Positions 25,974 through 34,590 of a stretch of DNA of 64,000 bases are shown here, one piece after another. The notes under the pieces were generated by a model, which saw only the letters and a list, made by a program, of their open reading frames with translations, was not told the DNA's origin and did not search any database. Each line of letters opens with the position of its first letter. Position 1 is the stretch's first letter. Location of the stretch: contig OY776216.1 in NCBI GenBank assembly GCA_963675435.1, positions 1,240,001 through 1,304,000 on the forward strand, given 5' to 3'. This DNA is from Saccharicrinis sp963675435. GTDB taxonomy: Bacteria > Bacteroidota > Bacteroidia > Bacteroidales > Marinilabiliaceae. The translations under genes and the position numbers were made by a program.

Positions 25974-27527
25974 ATGGCTCAGGAAGATGTTTTTAAAAAA
26001 TTAGTAGCCCATTGTAAAGAGTATGGGTTTGTTTTTCAATCTAGTGAAATTTATGATGGATTGGGAGCAGTGTATGACTATGGTCAGTTAGGTGTTGAGC
26101 TTAAAAACAACATTAAAACTTTTTGGTACGATGCCATGGTTAGACTAAATGAAAATGTAGTTGGATTAGATTCTGCTATTTTCATGCATCCTACAACATG
26201 GAAAGCATCAGGTCATGTTGACGCTTTCAATGATCCTTTGATTGATAATAAAGACAGTAAAAAACGCTACCGTGCCGATGTGTTGATTGAAGATTTAATA
26301 CAAAAAATTGAGGGTAAGATAGAGAAAGAAGTTGCTAAAGCTAAAAAACGCTTTGGTGATTCGTTTGATGAAGCTCAATTTAAGGAAACTAACCCAAGAG
26401 TTTTAGCTAATCAGGAAAAGATAAATGAAATCCATACAAGATTTTCAAAAGCGTTAAATGATAATGACCTTGAAGATTTAAAACAAATAATTGTTGATTA
26501 CGAAGTTGTTTGTCCTATTTCTGGAACTAAAAACTGGACTGACGTTCGTCAGTTTAACCTAATGTTTGGAACTGAAATGGGGTCAACAGCTGATGGTGCA
26601 AGTAAAATTTATTTACGTCCAGAAACAGCACAAGGTATTTTTGTAAACTTCCTTAATGTTCAAAAAACAGGAAGAATGAAAATTCCTTTTGGAATTGCCC
26701 AAATTGGTAAAGCTTTTAGAAATGAGATAGTGGCACGTCAGTTTATTTTCCGTATGCGTGAGTTTGAGCAAATGGAAATGCAATTTTTTGTTCGTCCTGG
26801 TGAAGAAATGAAGTGGTTTCAATATTGGAAGGACTTCCGTATGAAGTGGCATAAATCATTAGGAATGGGTGACGAAAATTATCGTTTTCATGATCATGAA
26901 AAATTGGCACACTATGCTAATGCTGCTACAGATATTGAATATAGAATGCCTTTTGGTTTTAAAGAAGTTGAAGGTATTCACTCAAGAACTGATTTTGATT
27001 TGTCACAACATCAGGAATTTTCAGGAAAGAAACTCCAATATTTTGACCCTGAAATTAATGAAAGTTATGTTCCTTATGTAATTGAAACATCTATTGGTGT
27101 GGATAGAATGTTCTTAAGCATGATGGCCGGAGCATACAAAGAAGATGAAGTTGTTGATGCTAAAGGCAAAAAAGAAACCAGAGTTCTATTGAAATTGCCA
27201 GCAGTACTTGCACCTGTTAAAATGGCTGTTCTACCTTTGTTGAAGAAGGATGGATTACCAGAAAAAGCGCGTAAGATTGTAGATGCATTGAAGTTTGATT
27301 ATAACCTTCAGTATGACGAAAAGGATTCAATTGGTAAACGTTATCGTCGTCAGGATGCAATTGGAACTCCATTTTGTATTACGGTGGATCATCAAACGCT
27401 TGAGGATAATACAGTAACTATTCGTTATAGAGATACAATGGAACAAGAAAGAGTTTCTGTTGATGAGTTAGAATCTATCTTAAAGGATAAAGTAAGTATG
27501 AAAAACTTATTTAAAGAATTGATTTAA
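25974..27527 (+). CDS. glyQS: Glycyl-tRNA synthetase (dimeric, class II)
   Basis: Charges tRNA-Gly with glycine. The 517-residue single-chain form starts with VAHCKEYGFVFQSSEIYDGLGAVYDYG and holds class II motif 2 (FGIAQIGKAFRNEIVARQFIFRMREFEQMEMQFF) and motif 3 (IGVDRMFLSMMAGAYKED). The C-terminal anticodon-binding domain (about 405-510) begins APVKMAVLPL. The internal segment CPISGTKNWTDVRQFNLMFGTE is typical of the alpha2-type enzyme used by Bacteroidota. It is monocistronic, followed by a bidirectional terminator. Confidence 0.98.
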   Translation: MAQEDVFKKLVAHCKEYGFVFQSSEIYDGLGAVYDYGQLGVELKNNIKTFWYDAMVRLNENVVGLDSAIFMHPTTWKASGHVDAFNDPLIDNKDSKKRYRADVLIEDLIQKIEGKIEKEVAKAKKRFGDSFDEAQFKETNPRVLANQEKINEIHTRFSKALNDNDLEDLKQIIVDYEVVCPISGTKNWTDVRQFNLMFGTEMGSTADGASKIYLRPETAQGIFVNFLNVQKTGRMKIPFGIAQIGKAFRNEIVARQFIFRMREFEQMEMQFFVRPGEEMKWFQYWKDFRMKWHKSLGMGDENYRFHDHEKLAHYANAATDIEYRMPFGFKEVEGIHSRTDFDLSQHQEFSGKKLQYFDPEINESYVPYVIETSIGVDRMFLSMMAGAYKEDEVVDAKGKKETRVLLKLPAVLAPVKMAVLPLLKKDGLPEKARKIVDALKFDYNLQYDEKDSIGKRYRRQDAIGTPFCITVDHQTLEDNTVTIRYRDTMEQERVSVDELESILKDKVSMKNLFKELI

Positions 27528-27546
27528 AACTTCGAAAAAAAGAATA

Positions 27547-27580
27547 TAAAAAAGCCGGGTTTTGCCCGGCTTTTTCTTTA
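27547..27580. terminator. Bidirectional terminator between glyQS and glmS
   Basis: A GC-rich stem AAAAAGCCGGG/CCCGGCTTTTT with a short TTTTG-type loop. The plus side ends in a T run and the minus side also has T residues after the stem, so it serves both convergent genes. Confidence 0.9.
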
Positions 27581-27596
27581 TATAATATATTTACAC

Positions 27597-29432
27597 TTAT
27601 TCAACAGTTACTGATTTTGCCAAATTTCTTGGTTGATCTACGTTGCATCCTCTCATTACAGCTATATAATATGACATAATTTGTAATGGAATAACTGTTA
27701 AAAGTGGAGCAATAGATTCGTGGCAATCAGGGACTTCAATGACGTGGTCTGCTAAATTCTTAATTGTTTCATCGCCTTTAGAAACAATCGCAATAACATT
27801 TCCATTTCTGGCTTTTACTTCCTGTATATTACTTACAATTTTTTCGTAAGATTTATCCTTAGTTGCAATAACACAAACTGGCATATTTTCATCAATTAAT
27901 GCAATAGGGCCATGTTTCATTTCGGCTGCAGGATATCCCTCTGCATGAATATAAGAAATCTCTTTAAGTTTTAATGCACCTTCCAGAGCAACTGGGAATA
28001 AACAGCCTCTGCCTAAATACAAAGCATTGCTTACATCTTTAAACATTTCAGCAATTCCCTTGATGTAGTTTTCTGATTTTAGAATGATATCAATCTTTTC
28101 AGGAACTAATGTTAATTCGTGAATTAGTTGTTTGTATAATTCATCATACAAAGTACCTCTTTTTCTACCAATCATAAAGGCCATCATTGTAAGCACGGTA
28201 ACTTGAGAAGTAAATGCTTTGGTAGATGCAACTCCAATTTCAATACCTGCATGTGTATATACTCCAGCATGTGTTTCCCTAGGAATTGAAGACCCAACAA
28301 CGTTGCAAATACCTATTATAGTAGCGCCTTGTTTTTTTGCCATTTTAATGGCAGCTAATGTATCAGCAGTTTCGCCACTTTGTGAAATAGCAATAATTAC
28401 ATCATCAGGAGTGATTATAGGATTTCTATATCTGAATTCAGAAGCATACTCTACTTCTACAGGTATTCTGGCATATTCTTCAAATAGATATTCTCCAACT
28501 AATCCAGCATGCCATGATGTACCACAAGCAATAATAATAATTCGTTTTGCTTGGGTTAATTTTGGCATTACATCAATAATACCACCTAAGAATATTTTTG
28601 TTTTATCAATAGAAATTCTACCTCTGAAAGTATCACCGATCGAATGTGGTTGTTCGTGAATTTCTTTAAGCATATAATGTTCGTATCCATTCTTGTCAAT
28701 TTCATCAATGCTTAGCTCAACCTTTTGAATTTTGGGTTTTTGTTTGTCGTTCTGAATATTTTTTAAAACAAGGTCGTTTTTCGTAAGTATAGCTACATCT
28801 TCATCATTTAAGTATATAACTTGATCTGTATATTCAATGATTGGAGATGCGTCTGAAGCAAGAAAATATTCATTTTCGCCAACTCCAATAACCAAAGGAC
28901 TACCTTTTCTTGCTGCAATCAATTGGTCTTTTTCATCCTCACATGAAATAACCAATCCATAGGCACCAATAACTCTTGATAAAGCAACTCTTACAGCTAT
29001 TTCGGCATCAACTTTTTGTTCAAGATAAATGCTTTCAATAAAGTTAACAAGAACTTCAGTGTCGGTTTCGCTTTCGAACTTATATCCTCTGTTGATTAAT
29101 TCTTTTTTTAAGTGGGCATAATTTTCAATAATACCATTGTGTACTAAAGTAAATTTGCCATTCATAGAAGTATGAGGGTGAGCATTAGAGTCATTGGGTT
29201 CACCATGAGTTGCCCATCGAGTATGACCAATTCCAATGTTCCCAATAATATTTTTATCTTTTGCATACTTATCAAGATCTTTAACCTTTCCCATTTTTTT
29301 ATAGGTATGGGTGCCTGAATTGATAAGAGCAACTCCAGCTGAGTCATATCCTCTGTACTCAAGCCTTTGAAGTCCTTTAATAAGTATTGGATAAGCAGGT
29401 TTATCACCTACATAAGCTACAATTCCACACAT
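27597..29432 (-). CDS. glmS: Glutamine-fructose-6-phosphate aminotransferase (isomerizing)
   Basis: Makes glucosamine-6-phosphate from fructose-6-phosphate and glutamine, the entry to amino-sugar and cell-wall synthesis. In this 611-residue protein the catalytic Cys follows the start Met (MCGIVAYVGD), with GHTRWATHGEPNDSNAHPH in the glutaminase domain. Two SIS isomerase domains follow (IACGTSWHAGLVGEYLFE, ISQSGETADTLAAI; SNALYLGRGCLFPVALEGALKLKEISYIHAEGYPAAEMKHGP). It ends in the conserved DQPRNLAKSVTVE. No glmS ribozyme is seen in the 64-base gap upstream. Confidence 0.98.
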   Translation of the reverse strand: MCGIVAYVGDKPAYPILIKGLQRLEYRGYDSAGVALINSGTHTYKKMGKVKDLDKYAKDKNIIGNIGIGHTRWATHGEPNDSNAHPHTSMNGKFTLVHNGIIENYAHLKKELINRGYKFESETDTEVLVNFIESIYLEQKVDAEIAVRVALSRVIGAYGLVISCEDEKDQLIAARKGSPLVIGVGENEYFLASDASPIIEYTDQVIYLNDEDVAILTKNDLVLKNIQNDKQKPKIQKVELSIDEIDKNGYEHYMLKEIHEQPHSIGDTFRGRISIDKTKIFLGGIIDVMPKLTQAKRIIIIACGTSWHAGLVGEYLFEEYARIPVEVEYASEFRYRNPIITPDDVIIAISQSGETADTLAAIKMAKKQGATIIGICNVVGSSIPRETHAGVYTHAGIEIGVASTKAFTSQVTVLTMMAFMIGRKRGTLYDELYKQLIHELTLVPEKIDIILKSENYIKGIAEMFKDVSNALYLGRGCLFPVALEGALKLKEISYIHAEGYPAAEMKHGPIALIDENMPVCVIATKDKSYEKIVSNIQEVKARNGNVIAIVSKGDETIKNLADHVIEVPDCHESIAPLLTVIPLQIMSYYIAVMRGCNVDQPRNLAKSVTVE

Positions 29433-29496
29433 AGTTTGATTTTTTATTTTCCTAACAAATATGACAATTATTAAGGGGTGATTACGTATCTGTTAG

Positions 29497-31482
29497 TTAA
29501 TTATTTAAAGAATCTAATATTTTTTGACCTCTACTAATGTTATTTTCAAGTGTTTTATTTAATGATTTAATAAAGGAGTTTTCTTCAATGTTTCCTCTTA
29601 TAGCTGCAAAATCGTTATTTGTTGCCAATTCATCTCCATCCTGACCAAAACCAATCATGGTTTTTAAATTGAATTCCTTTTTTGCATCCATTTTTATCGA
29701 AGTAGTTATTTTAGTATTATTTTCTATCCAAAGCTCAATAAAGTGGTGAATCTGTTCCTGAGAACAAATGTTTATATCAATATCAAAATAACTTTTCAAC
29801 ACTTGAAAAATATGTTCTCGTTTATTATTAGCATATTGATTAAAACTTTCTAAGAAGAAATGGTTGAGGTTGTTAATGTTTATTTCTTCTGATTCTATTC
29901 TAGAATCAAAATCCTGAATGTCACTTACTTTACAAATTAAACCACCCAAATCAATCCATTGATCTACTGAATCTAATGTGTATTTCTCCTCAATAATAGA
30001 ATTTAAATCTGAATTTTCTTGTAATAAATTTACTAACTCATCACCAAGGTATTTAATAAGAGCCTGTTCATAAATTTTTAATCCTCTGTTGATGGAACTT
30101 AATGTAATTTGAGTGTTTTTATATAGTACTTGTTTTGCCTGAGGAGAAGCTTTTTCTTGAAGCTTCAATAGTACTTCAATGCCCTGAATGATCTTGTTGA
30201 TTGTATATGGGTTCAGTGCCTCAGTAATAATTAGGTCGTAAAAAGTTGAACCTTTGCGCTTATCTCTTTGTGGCCATTTTTCAACATCTCTGGTGGTTCC
30301 AACACTAAAAAGGTTTTGTGCTGGCATTAGAACACTTTTCCCATTGTCTTCAATAAGATACGAGAATGGAAGATCAGAAGTGTCTGGGTTACCATAATGT
30401 CGGCCTAAAACCATTGTGAAGGCTCCAATTTTGCCCGGCCATAAAATATATGAATCACTCCCGGTTTTACTTCCTCTCTCAATAAGCCCCTGATGTACTG
30501 GGCCTAATTTATACATATGGTTACTTTGGTTTGTACCACTTCCTGCATTAAAAAATGAGTAGTATCCTGCAATTAAAAGGCTTGATTTATGATGAGTTAC
30601 GGTATAAGGACCAGCAAAGATTGCGCAACCTTCTCCTTGTAAACATTGACTGTTGCTGAAAAATACAGAGTTTTCAGCTGTAAAGTGGTTTGATATTTCA
30701 CAACCTTGACCTACAAAACAATGTTGTAGATGGGCTCCATCACTTATAATTGAACTAGTTGAAAATATGAATTTAGTAGCAGAAACATTAAAGCCTACAT
30801 AACTTGGAGCATCTTCGCAACTGTTAACAGTACCTTCCTCCAGTTTAGTTATTCCTTCAATAATAGTGTAACATCCAAAATTGACATTAAGTATTGTTCC
30901 ACTATTCTTTATAACGGAGTTTTTGCCAATAATTCCTTTATCTGATTTTATAGTGTTGGCATAATTGCCAATAAGTTTTTTCAATTGCTTTTGAAGTTCT
31001 GGTTTATAAGCATAAAAAGCCATCATGTAAGCCGTATGTACAGATAGTTCATTATAGATATATACATCTCGGCCACCAGCTTCATTTATAGGGGTAATAA
31101 TTTCACCATTACCAAAACAGCTTTCGTGGTTGACTTGAATTGAATCATTGTTTATTAATATGCAATTATCTTCAATATTGTAGTTACTGATGCTGGTACC
31201 AATGTTTTTTATATATGAATTATTGCCTACGGTACAATTGTTAATGTGTGCATTGTATATACCCGAGAAATCGTGTATGTGGAGATTCGATATTTTTTTC
31301 TTTAGTACTCCAATATAATTTGTTCCTGAAAATGTAGTGGATTTTATATGATCAGGAATAAAATTATCATCAACAAAAACCTTTTCCCAACCATCTATTG
31401 AGGTACAGTTTTGTTGTTCAAGAATTTTTATTTCTATGGAGTTAAGATTTCGATAGTTTATGGAATCTGAATGATTTATCAT
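29497..31482 (-). CDS. DUF4954 family protein
   Basis: A 661-residue cytoplasmic protein with no signal peptide, matching the Bacteroidota DUF4954 family by its length, its LSVHTAYMMAFYAYKPELQK segment and its position. Much of the first 400 residues consists of short alternating beta segments (for example IHDFSGIYNAHINNCTVGNNSYIKNIG and NSGTILNVNFGCYTIIEG), which suggests a left-handed beta-helix like those of sugar nucleotide acyl- or transferases. The C-terminal ~250 residues are helical. The function is unknown; its place between glmS and the starch-synthase-like gene hints at sugar metabolism. Confidence 0.75.
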   Translation of the reverse strand: MINHSDSINYRNLNSIEIKILEQQNCTSIDGWEKVFVDDNFIPDHIKSTTFSGTNYIGVLKKKISNLHIHDFSGIYNAHINNCTVGNNSYIKNIGTSISNYNIEDNCILINNDSIQVNHESCFGNGEIITPINEAGGRDVYIYNELSVHTAYMMAFYAYKPELQKQLKKLIGNYANTIKSDKGIIGKNSVIKNSGTILNVNFGCYTIIEGITKLEEGTVNSCEDAPSYVGFNVSATKFIFSTSSIISDGAHLQHCFVGQGCEISNHFTAENSVFFSNSQCLQGEGCAIFAGPYTVTHHKSSLLIAGYYSFFNAGSGTNQSNHMYKLGPVHQGLIERGSKTGSDSYILWPGKIGAFTMVLGRHYGNPDTSDLPFSYLIEDNGKSVLMPAQNLFSVGTTRDVEKWPQRDKRKGSTFYDLIITEALNPYTINKIIQGIEVLLKLQEKASPQAKQVLYKNTQITLSSINRGLKIYEQALIKYLGDELVNLLQENSDLNSIIEEKYTLDSVDQWIDLGGLICKVSDIQDFDSRIESEEININNLNHFFLESFNQYANNKREHIFQVLKSYFDIDINICSQEQIHHFIELWIENNTKITTSIKMDAKKEFNLKTMIGFGQDGDELATNNDFAAIRGNIEENSFIKSLNKTLENNISRGQKILDSLNN

Positions 31483-31534
31483 AGAACTAAAATATTAAAA
31501 AGAATTTAAGTGTTCTGTAAAATATGATGAAGGT

Positions 31535-31567
31535 AAATAATTATAAGATTAAAATAATTATAAGATT
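31535..31567. repeat. Two-copy 17-bp direct repeat
   Basis: AAATAATTATAAGATT occurs twice back to back, separated by about one base. It lies in the gap between the DUF4954 and starch-synthase-like genes. Confidence 0.6.
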
Positions 31568-31590
31568 AAATTGTAATCTTAAATGACGAT

Positions 31591-31627
31591 CAAAAAAAAC
31601 TGCCACACGTTTTAACGTATGGCAGTT
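31591..31627 (-). terminator. Terminator of the starch-synthase-like gene
   Basis: A 12-bp stem with one mismatch (AACTGCCACACG / CGTATGGCAGTT, 31598-31627) is followed on the minus strand by a run of eight T. It begins 28 bases after the stop codon. Confidence 0.85.
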
Positions 31628-31654
31628 GTAATTATTTTAATGATTTATAATTCC

Positions 31655-32464
31655 TTATTTGTCAAGAAGGCTGTCATAAAAACTATTGAATGCTTCAATA
31701 TAACTTTCTTCATCGTGATACTCTAAAAATGGTTTTCCAGATTCTTTAGCGTATTGAATAATTTCACTATTTGCATCAGGATGTCCTTGAATAACTCCAT
31801 CACTAAAATTCATAGCTAATTTGCTAAGGTTTTTATGGTTGAATGGGGTAAGTCCTTCGTAGTCTTGGTTTTCAACTCCTTCTAAAGTGAATTTCTCAGG
31901 GAAGGATGCCGGGAATTCCTGTTTGAAATCATCGTTATAAACAGAGTATACCAATTTTGAATTTGCAAAATGAGGATCCTCATTCATTGCTTTTTTAATA
32001 TACAATGGAACCAATCCGGTAAACCAGCCATGACAATGAATAATGTCTGGTGTCCATCTTAATTTTTTAGTCGTTTCTAAAACCCCACGTGCAAAAAATA
32101 TCGCTCTTTCATCATTGTCTTCATGTTCTTTTCCTTCTTTATCAACTAAAGTAGATTTTCTATGAAAATAATCTTCATTGTCGATAAAATATACCTGCAT
32201 ACGAGCTGATTGAATTGAAGCTACCTTGATTATTAAGGGGTGATCTGTATCATCAATGATTAAATTCATTCCCGACAAACGAATTACCTCATGAAGCTGG
32301 TTTCTTCTTTCATTAATGCATCCAAAGCGAGGCATGAAAGTTCTGATTTCTTTTCCTTTTTCTTGTATTCCTTGAGGTAAATATCTTCCAATTTTCGACA
32401 TGTGCGATTCGGGAAGGTACGGTGTGATTTCTTGGGAAATAAATAAAACCTTTGTTTTTTCCAT
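31655..32464 (-). CDS. Glycogen/starch synthase-like protein, N-terminal domain only
   Basis: A 269-residue protein resembling the catalytic N-terminal domain of GT5 starch/glycogen synthases (KVLFISQEITPYLPESHMSKIGRYLPQGIQEKGKEIRTFMPRFG, IIHCHGWFTGLVPLYIKKAM, SKLVYSVYNDDFKQEFPASF). Full GT5 enzymes are about 480 residues with a second GT1-like domain; here it is absent, and no remnant follows in the DNA. This short form recurs in Bacteroidota beside panC-panD, so it is probably a natural variant whose catalytic competence is uncertain. A perfect-consensus promoter lies upstream. Confidence 0.85.
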   Translation of the reverse strand: MEKTKVLFISQEITPYLPESHMSKIGRYLPQGIQEKGKEIRTFMPRFGCINERRNQLHEVIRLSGMNLIIDDTDHPLIIKVASIQSARMQVYFIDNEDYFHRKSTLVDKEGKEHEDNDERAIFFARGVLETTKKLRWTPDIIHCHGWFTGLVPLYIKKAMNEDPHFANSKLVYSVYNDDFKQEFPASFPEKFTLEGVENQDYEGLTPFNHKNLSKLAMNFSDGVIQGHPDANSEIIQYAKESGKPFLEYHDEESYIEAFNSFYDSLLDK

Positions 32465-32505
32465 CTTATTGTGGTCAAATATTGCTATTGAAAATAATTA
32501 AGGTG

Positions 32506-32537
32506 CAAAATTAACAAAAATAAAGTTCTCAAACAAA
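32506..32537 (-). promoter_or_regulatory. Consensus promoter of the starch-synthase-like gene
   Basis: On the minus strand a perfect TTTG (complement of 32534-32537) and TAATTTTG (complement of 32506-32513) are separated by exactly 20 bases, matching the Bacteroidota -33/-7 consensus. Confidence 0.75.
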
Positions 32538-32702
32538 GTAGTCTGTTTTTAAATTCTTATCATATAGGCCTCTGGATGTTTAAAAAAACTTAAATCTCAC
32601 TATGGTTTAAATGGAAGGGGTAGATATTAGTGAGTTTTTTAATGGCGTGATATACAGTGTTTAATGTGGATTTTATTGAGTTTGAATTTCCGTTATTTAA
32701 AA

Positions 32703-32731
32703 TTGCGAGAAGCAATATTGTAATATATTTG
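32703..32731 (+). promoter_or_regulatory. Likely panC promoter
   Basis: TTGC (32703-32706) and TATATTTG (32724-32731) are about 18 bases apart; the -7 box fits TAnnTTTG. It ends 62 bases before the chosen panC start. Confidence 0.55.
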
Positions 32732-32793
32732 ACAGTAGTGCTTTTATTATATTGTTATTATTATTTACTTTGGGCGTTTTTTTGAAATTAAAT

Positions 32794-33654
32794 ATGGATA
32801 TTGTTGTTAAGGCAGAGGAACTTAGACGCTTAGTTGACCAAAGTAAGTCCCTCGGAAAGACGATTGGATTTGTTCCAACAATGGGAGCACTTCATCAAGG
32901 TCATATTTCGCTGGTGAATAAAGCTTCTCAAATGGCTGATATAATCGTAGTCAGTGTATTTGTAAATCCCAATCAGTTTAATAACGTGGATGATCTTAAA
33001 AATTATCCACGCACATTAGATGATGATATTAAAAAGCTAGAAGGCACAGCATGTAATATTTTATATCATCCAACTGTAGAGGAAGTATATCCAGAGAAGG
33101 ATGAGAGAATTTTTGATTTTGGAATTCTGGATAAAGTAATGGAAGGAGAATTCCGCCCTGGACATTTTAATGGAGTGGCTCAGGTAGTTAGTCGTTTTTT
33201 TGATTTGGTTCAACCGGATAAGGCATTCTTTGGAGAAAAGGATTTTCAGCAGTTGGCTATCATAAAACGAATGACAAAAATGTTGAATTATGGCATTGAA
33301 ATTGTGCCTTGTAGTATTGTAAGAGAAGGTGATGGATTGGCCATGAGTTCAAGGAATGCGCTGTTGGATGAGGAATATAGAAAAGAAGCTGTTCTTATTT
33401 CGAAAACATTATTTGAATCTAAAAAGCTAATTGACACTAAAAATATAAAAGAAGTTATTAATTTTGTGACTGAAAAAATTAACGACTCTGCTCTCTTAAA
33501 AGTAGAATATTTTAATATAGTGGATGGAAATACTCTGCAACCTGTTGACGATTGGAGTAAGAGTGATTATATTGTAGGTTGTATAGCTGTATTTGCAGAT
33601 AAGGTAAGATTAATAGATAATTTGATTTACAAAACCTTTCAGGATGAATGTTGA
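32794..33654 (+). CDS. panC: Pantothenate synthetase
   Basis: Condenses pantoate with beta-alanine using ATP, the last step of pantothenate (coenzyme A precursor) synthesis. I chose the ATG at 32794, giving 286 residues (MDIVVKAEELRRL...); the frame also opens at a weaker codon at 32752, but the extra hydrophobic leader is not part of the family. Motifs: FVPTMGALHQGHISLV, VSVFVNPNQFN, FRPGHFNGVAQVV, FFGEKDFQQLAIIKRM. It overlaps panD by 11 bases. Confidence 0.97.
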   Translation: MDIVVKAEELRRLVDQSKSLGKTIGFVPTMGALHQGHISLVNKASQMADIIVVSVFVNPNQFNNVDDLKNYPRTLDDDIKKLEGTACNILYHPTVEEVYPEKDERIFDFGILDKVMEGEFRPGHFNGVAQVVSRFFDLVQPDKAFFGEKDFQQLAIIKRMTKMLNYGIEIVPCSIVREGDGLAMSSRNALLDEEYRKEAVLISKTLFESKKLIDTKNIKEVINFVTEKINDSALLKVEYFNIVDGNTLQPVDDWSKSDYIVGCIAVFADKVRLIDNLIYKTFQDEC

Positions 33655-33994
33655 AGTTGTAAAGTCTAAACTACACAATGTCTCGGTAACAGAGGCAAAT
33701 TTAAATTATGTGGGAAGTATTACCATAGATGAAGATCTTATGGATGCTGCCACGATTATTGAGAACGAAAAGGTTCAGGTTGTTAATAATAATAATGGTG
33801 AGCGACTAGAAACCTATGTTATTAAGGGAGAGCGAGGATCTGGTGTTATATGTTTGAATGGAGCTGCAGCACGTAAGGTTGCTGTTGGTGATGTAATAAT
33901 TATTATTACATATGCATCCATGCCTCTTGAGGAAGCAAAAAAGTATAAACCTGTTTTTGTGTTTCCCGATACAGAAACAAATAAGTTGGTTTAA
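33644..33994 (+). CDS. panD: Aspartate 1-decarboxylase
   Basis: Pyruvoyl enzyme that makes beta-alanine from aspartate, supplying PanC. The 116-residue proenzyme has the self-cleavage site Gly24-Ser25 in YVGSITIDEDLM; Ser25 becomes the pyruvoyl group. GERGSGVICLNGAAAR and IIITYASM are other family segments. The 11-base overlap with panC indicates coupled translation. Confidence 0.97.
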   Translation: MNVEVVKSKLHNVSVTEANLNYVGSITIDEDLMDAATIIENEKVQVVNNNNGERLETYVIKGERGSGVICLNGAAARKVAVGDVIIIITYASMPLEEAKKYKPVFVFPDTETNKLV

Positions 33995-34019
33995 GAGAAA
34001 AAGCAAAATAATATTGTGT

Positions 34020-34050
34020 AAACCCTGGTTAATGCCGGGGTTTGTTTTTT
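34020..34050 (+). terminator. Terminator of panC-panD
   Basis: A stem AAACCCTGG / CCGGGGTTT (34020-34043) with a G-T pair and a six-base loop is followed by GTTTTTT. It excludes an earlier start of the next gene at 34042. Confidence 0.85.
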
Positions 34051-34065
34051 AATCCTATCGATTGT

Positions 34066-34572
34066 ATGAATCAGAAGTGTGATTTTAAATCAAAAATAGT
34101 AACGACAAAAAAAGCCAGAGAGATGGTGGCGACCTGGCAAGGTCAAGGTGAAAAGGTAGTATTTACCAATGGGTGTTTTGATTTGGTTCATAGAGGCCAT
34201 GTGGAGTATCTTGCTAAAGCTGCCGAAAAAGGAAGTAGATTGATTTTAGGTTTAAATTCTGATTCCTCTGTTCAACGCCTAAAAGGACCGTCAAGGCCAA
34301 TTGTGGATGAAGATAGTAGGGCGGTATTGTTAGCTGCATTTGAGTTTATAGATGTGGTAGTATTATTTGAGGAGGATACTCCTTATGAACTTATAAAAGC
34401 TGTTCAGCCTGATGTGTTGGTGAAAGGTGCAGATTATAATCCTGAGGATATTGTGGGTTATGATGTGGTAACAGAAAGAGGTGGGGCTGTCGAAACTATT
34501 ACATTTGTAGAGGGGTTTTCTACTACTAATATTATAGAAAAGATTTCAGAAGAAGTTAAAGCAAATCTTTAA
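34066..34572 (+). CDS. rfaE2: D-glycero-beta-D-manno-heptose 1-phosphate adenylyltransferase
   Basis: Nucleotidyltransferase that makes ADP-heptose for lipopolysaccharide core. In this 168-residue protein the HxGH-type motif lies in VFTNGCFDLVHRGHVEYLAKAA, with GLNSDSSVQRLKGPSRPI and LVKGADY typical of the RfaE/HldE C-terminal half. In Bacteroidota the kinase half is a separate gene, not seen here. I use the ATG at 34066; the frame opens 24 bases earlier at a TTG inside the panD terminator T run, which is unlikely. radA follows 18 bases later. Confidence 0.92.
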   Translation: MNQKCDFKSKIVTTKKAREMVATWQGQGEKVVFTNGCFDLVHRGHVEYLAKAAEKGSRLILGLNSDSSVQRLKGPSRPIVDEDSRAVLLAAFEFIDVVVLFEEDTPYELIKAVQPDVLVKGADYNPEDIVGYDVVTERGGAVETITFVEGFSTTNIIEKISEEVKANL

Positions 34573-34590
34573 ACGTTGAAATGATTTAAT

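Larger units (their letters stand above)
32465..32793. other. Divergent promoter region, starch-synthase-like gene / panC
   Basis: No gene is seen in this 329-base interval. It contains the minus-strand promoter at 32506-32537 and a plus-strand promoter at 32703-32731. Confidence 0.6.

Noticed and set aside
29433..29496. glmS ribozyme upstream of glmS
   Set aside because: The gap is only 64 bases and has no ribozyme-like structure.
34042..34065. Upstream TTG start of rfaE2
   Set aside because: It lies in the T run of the panD terminator; the ATG at 34066 gives a standard protein.
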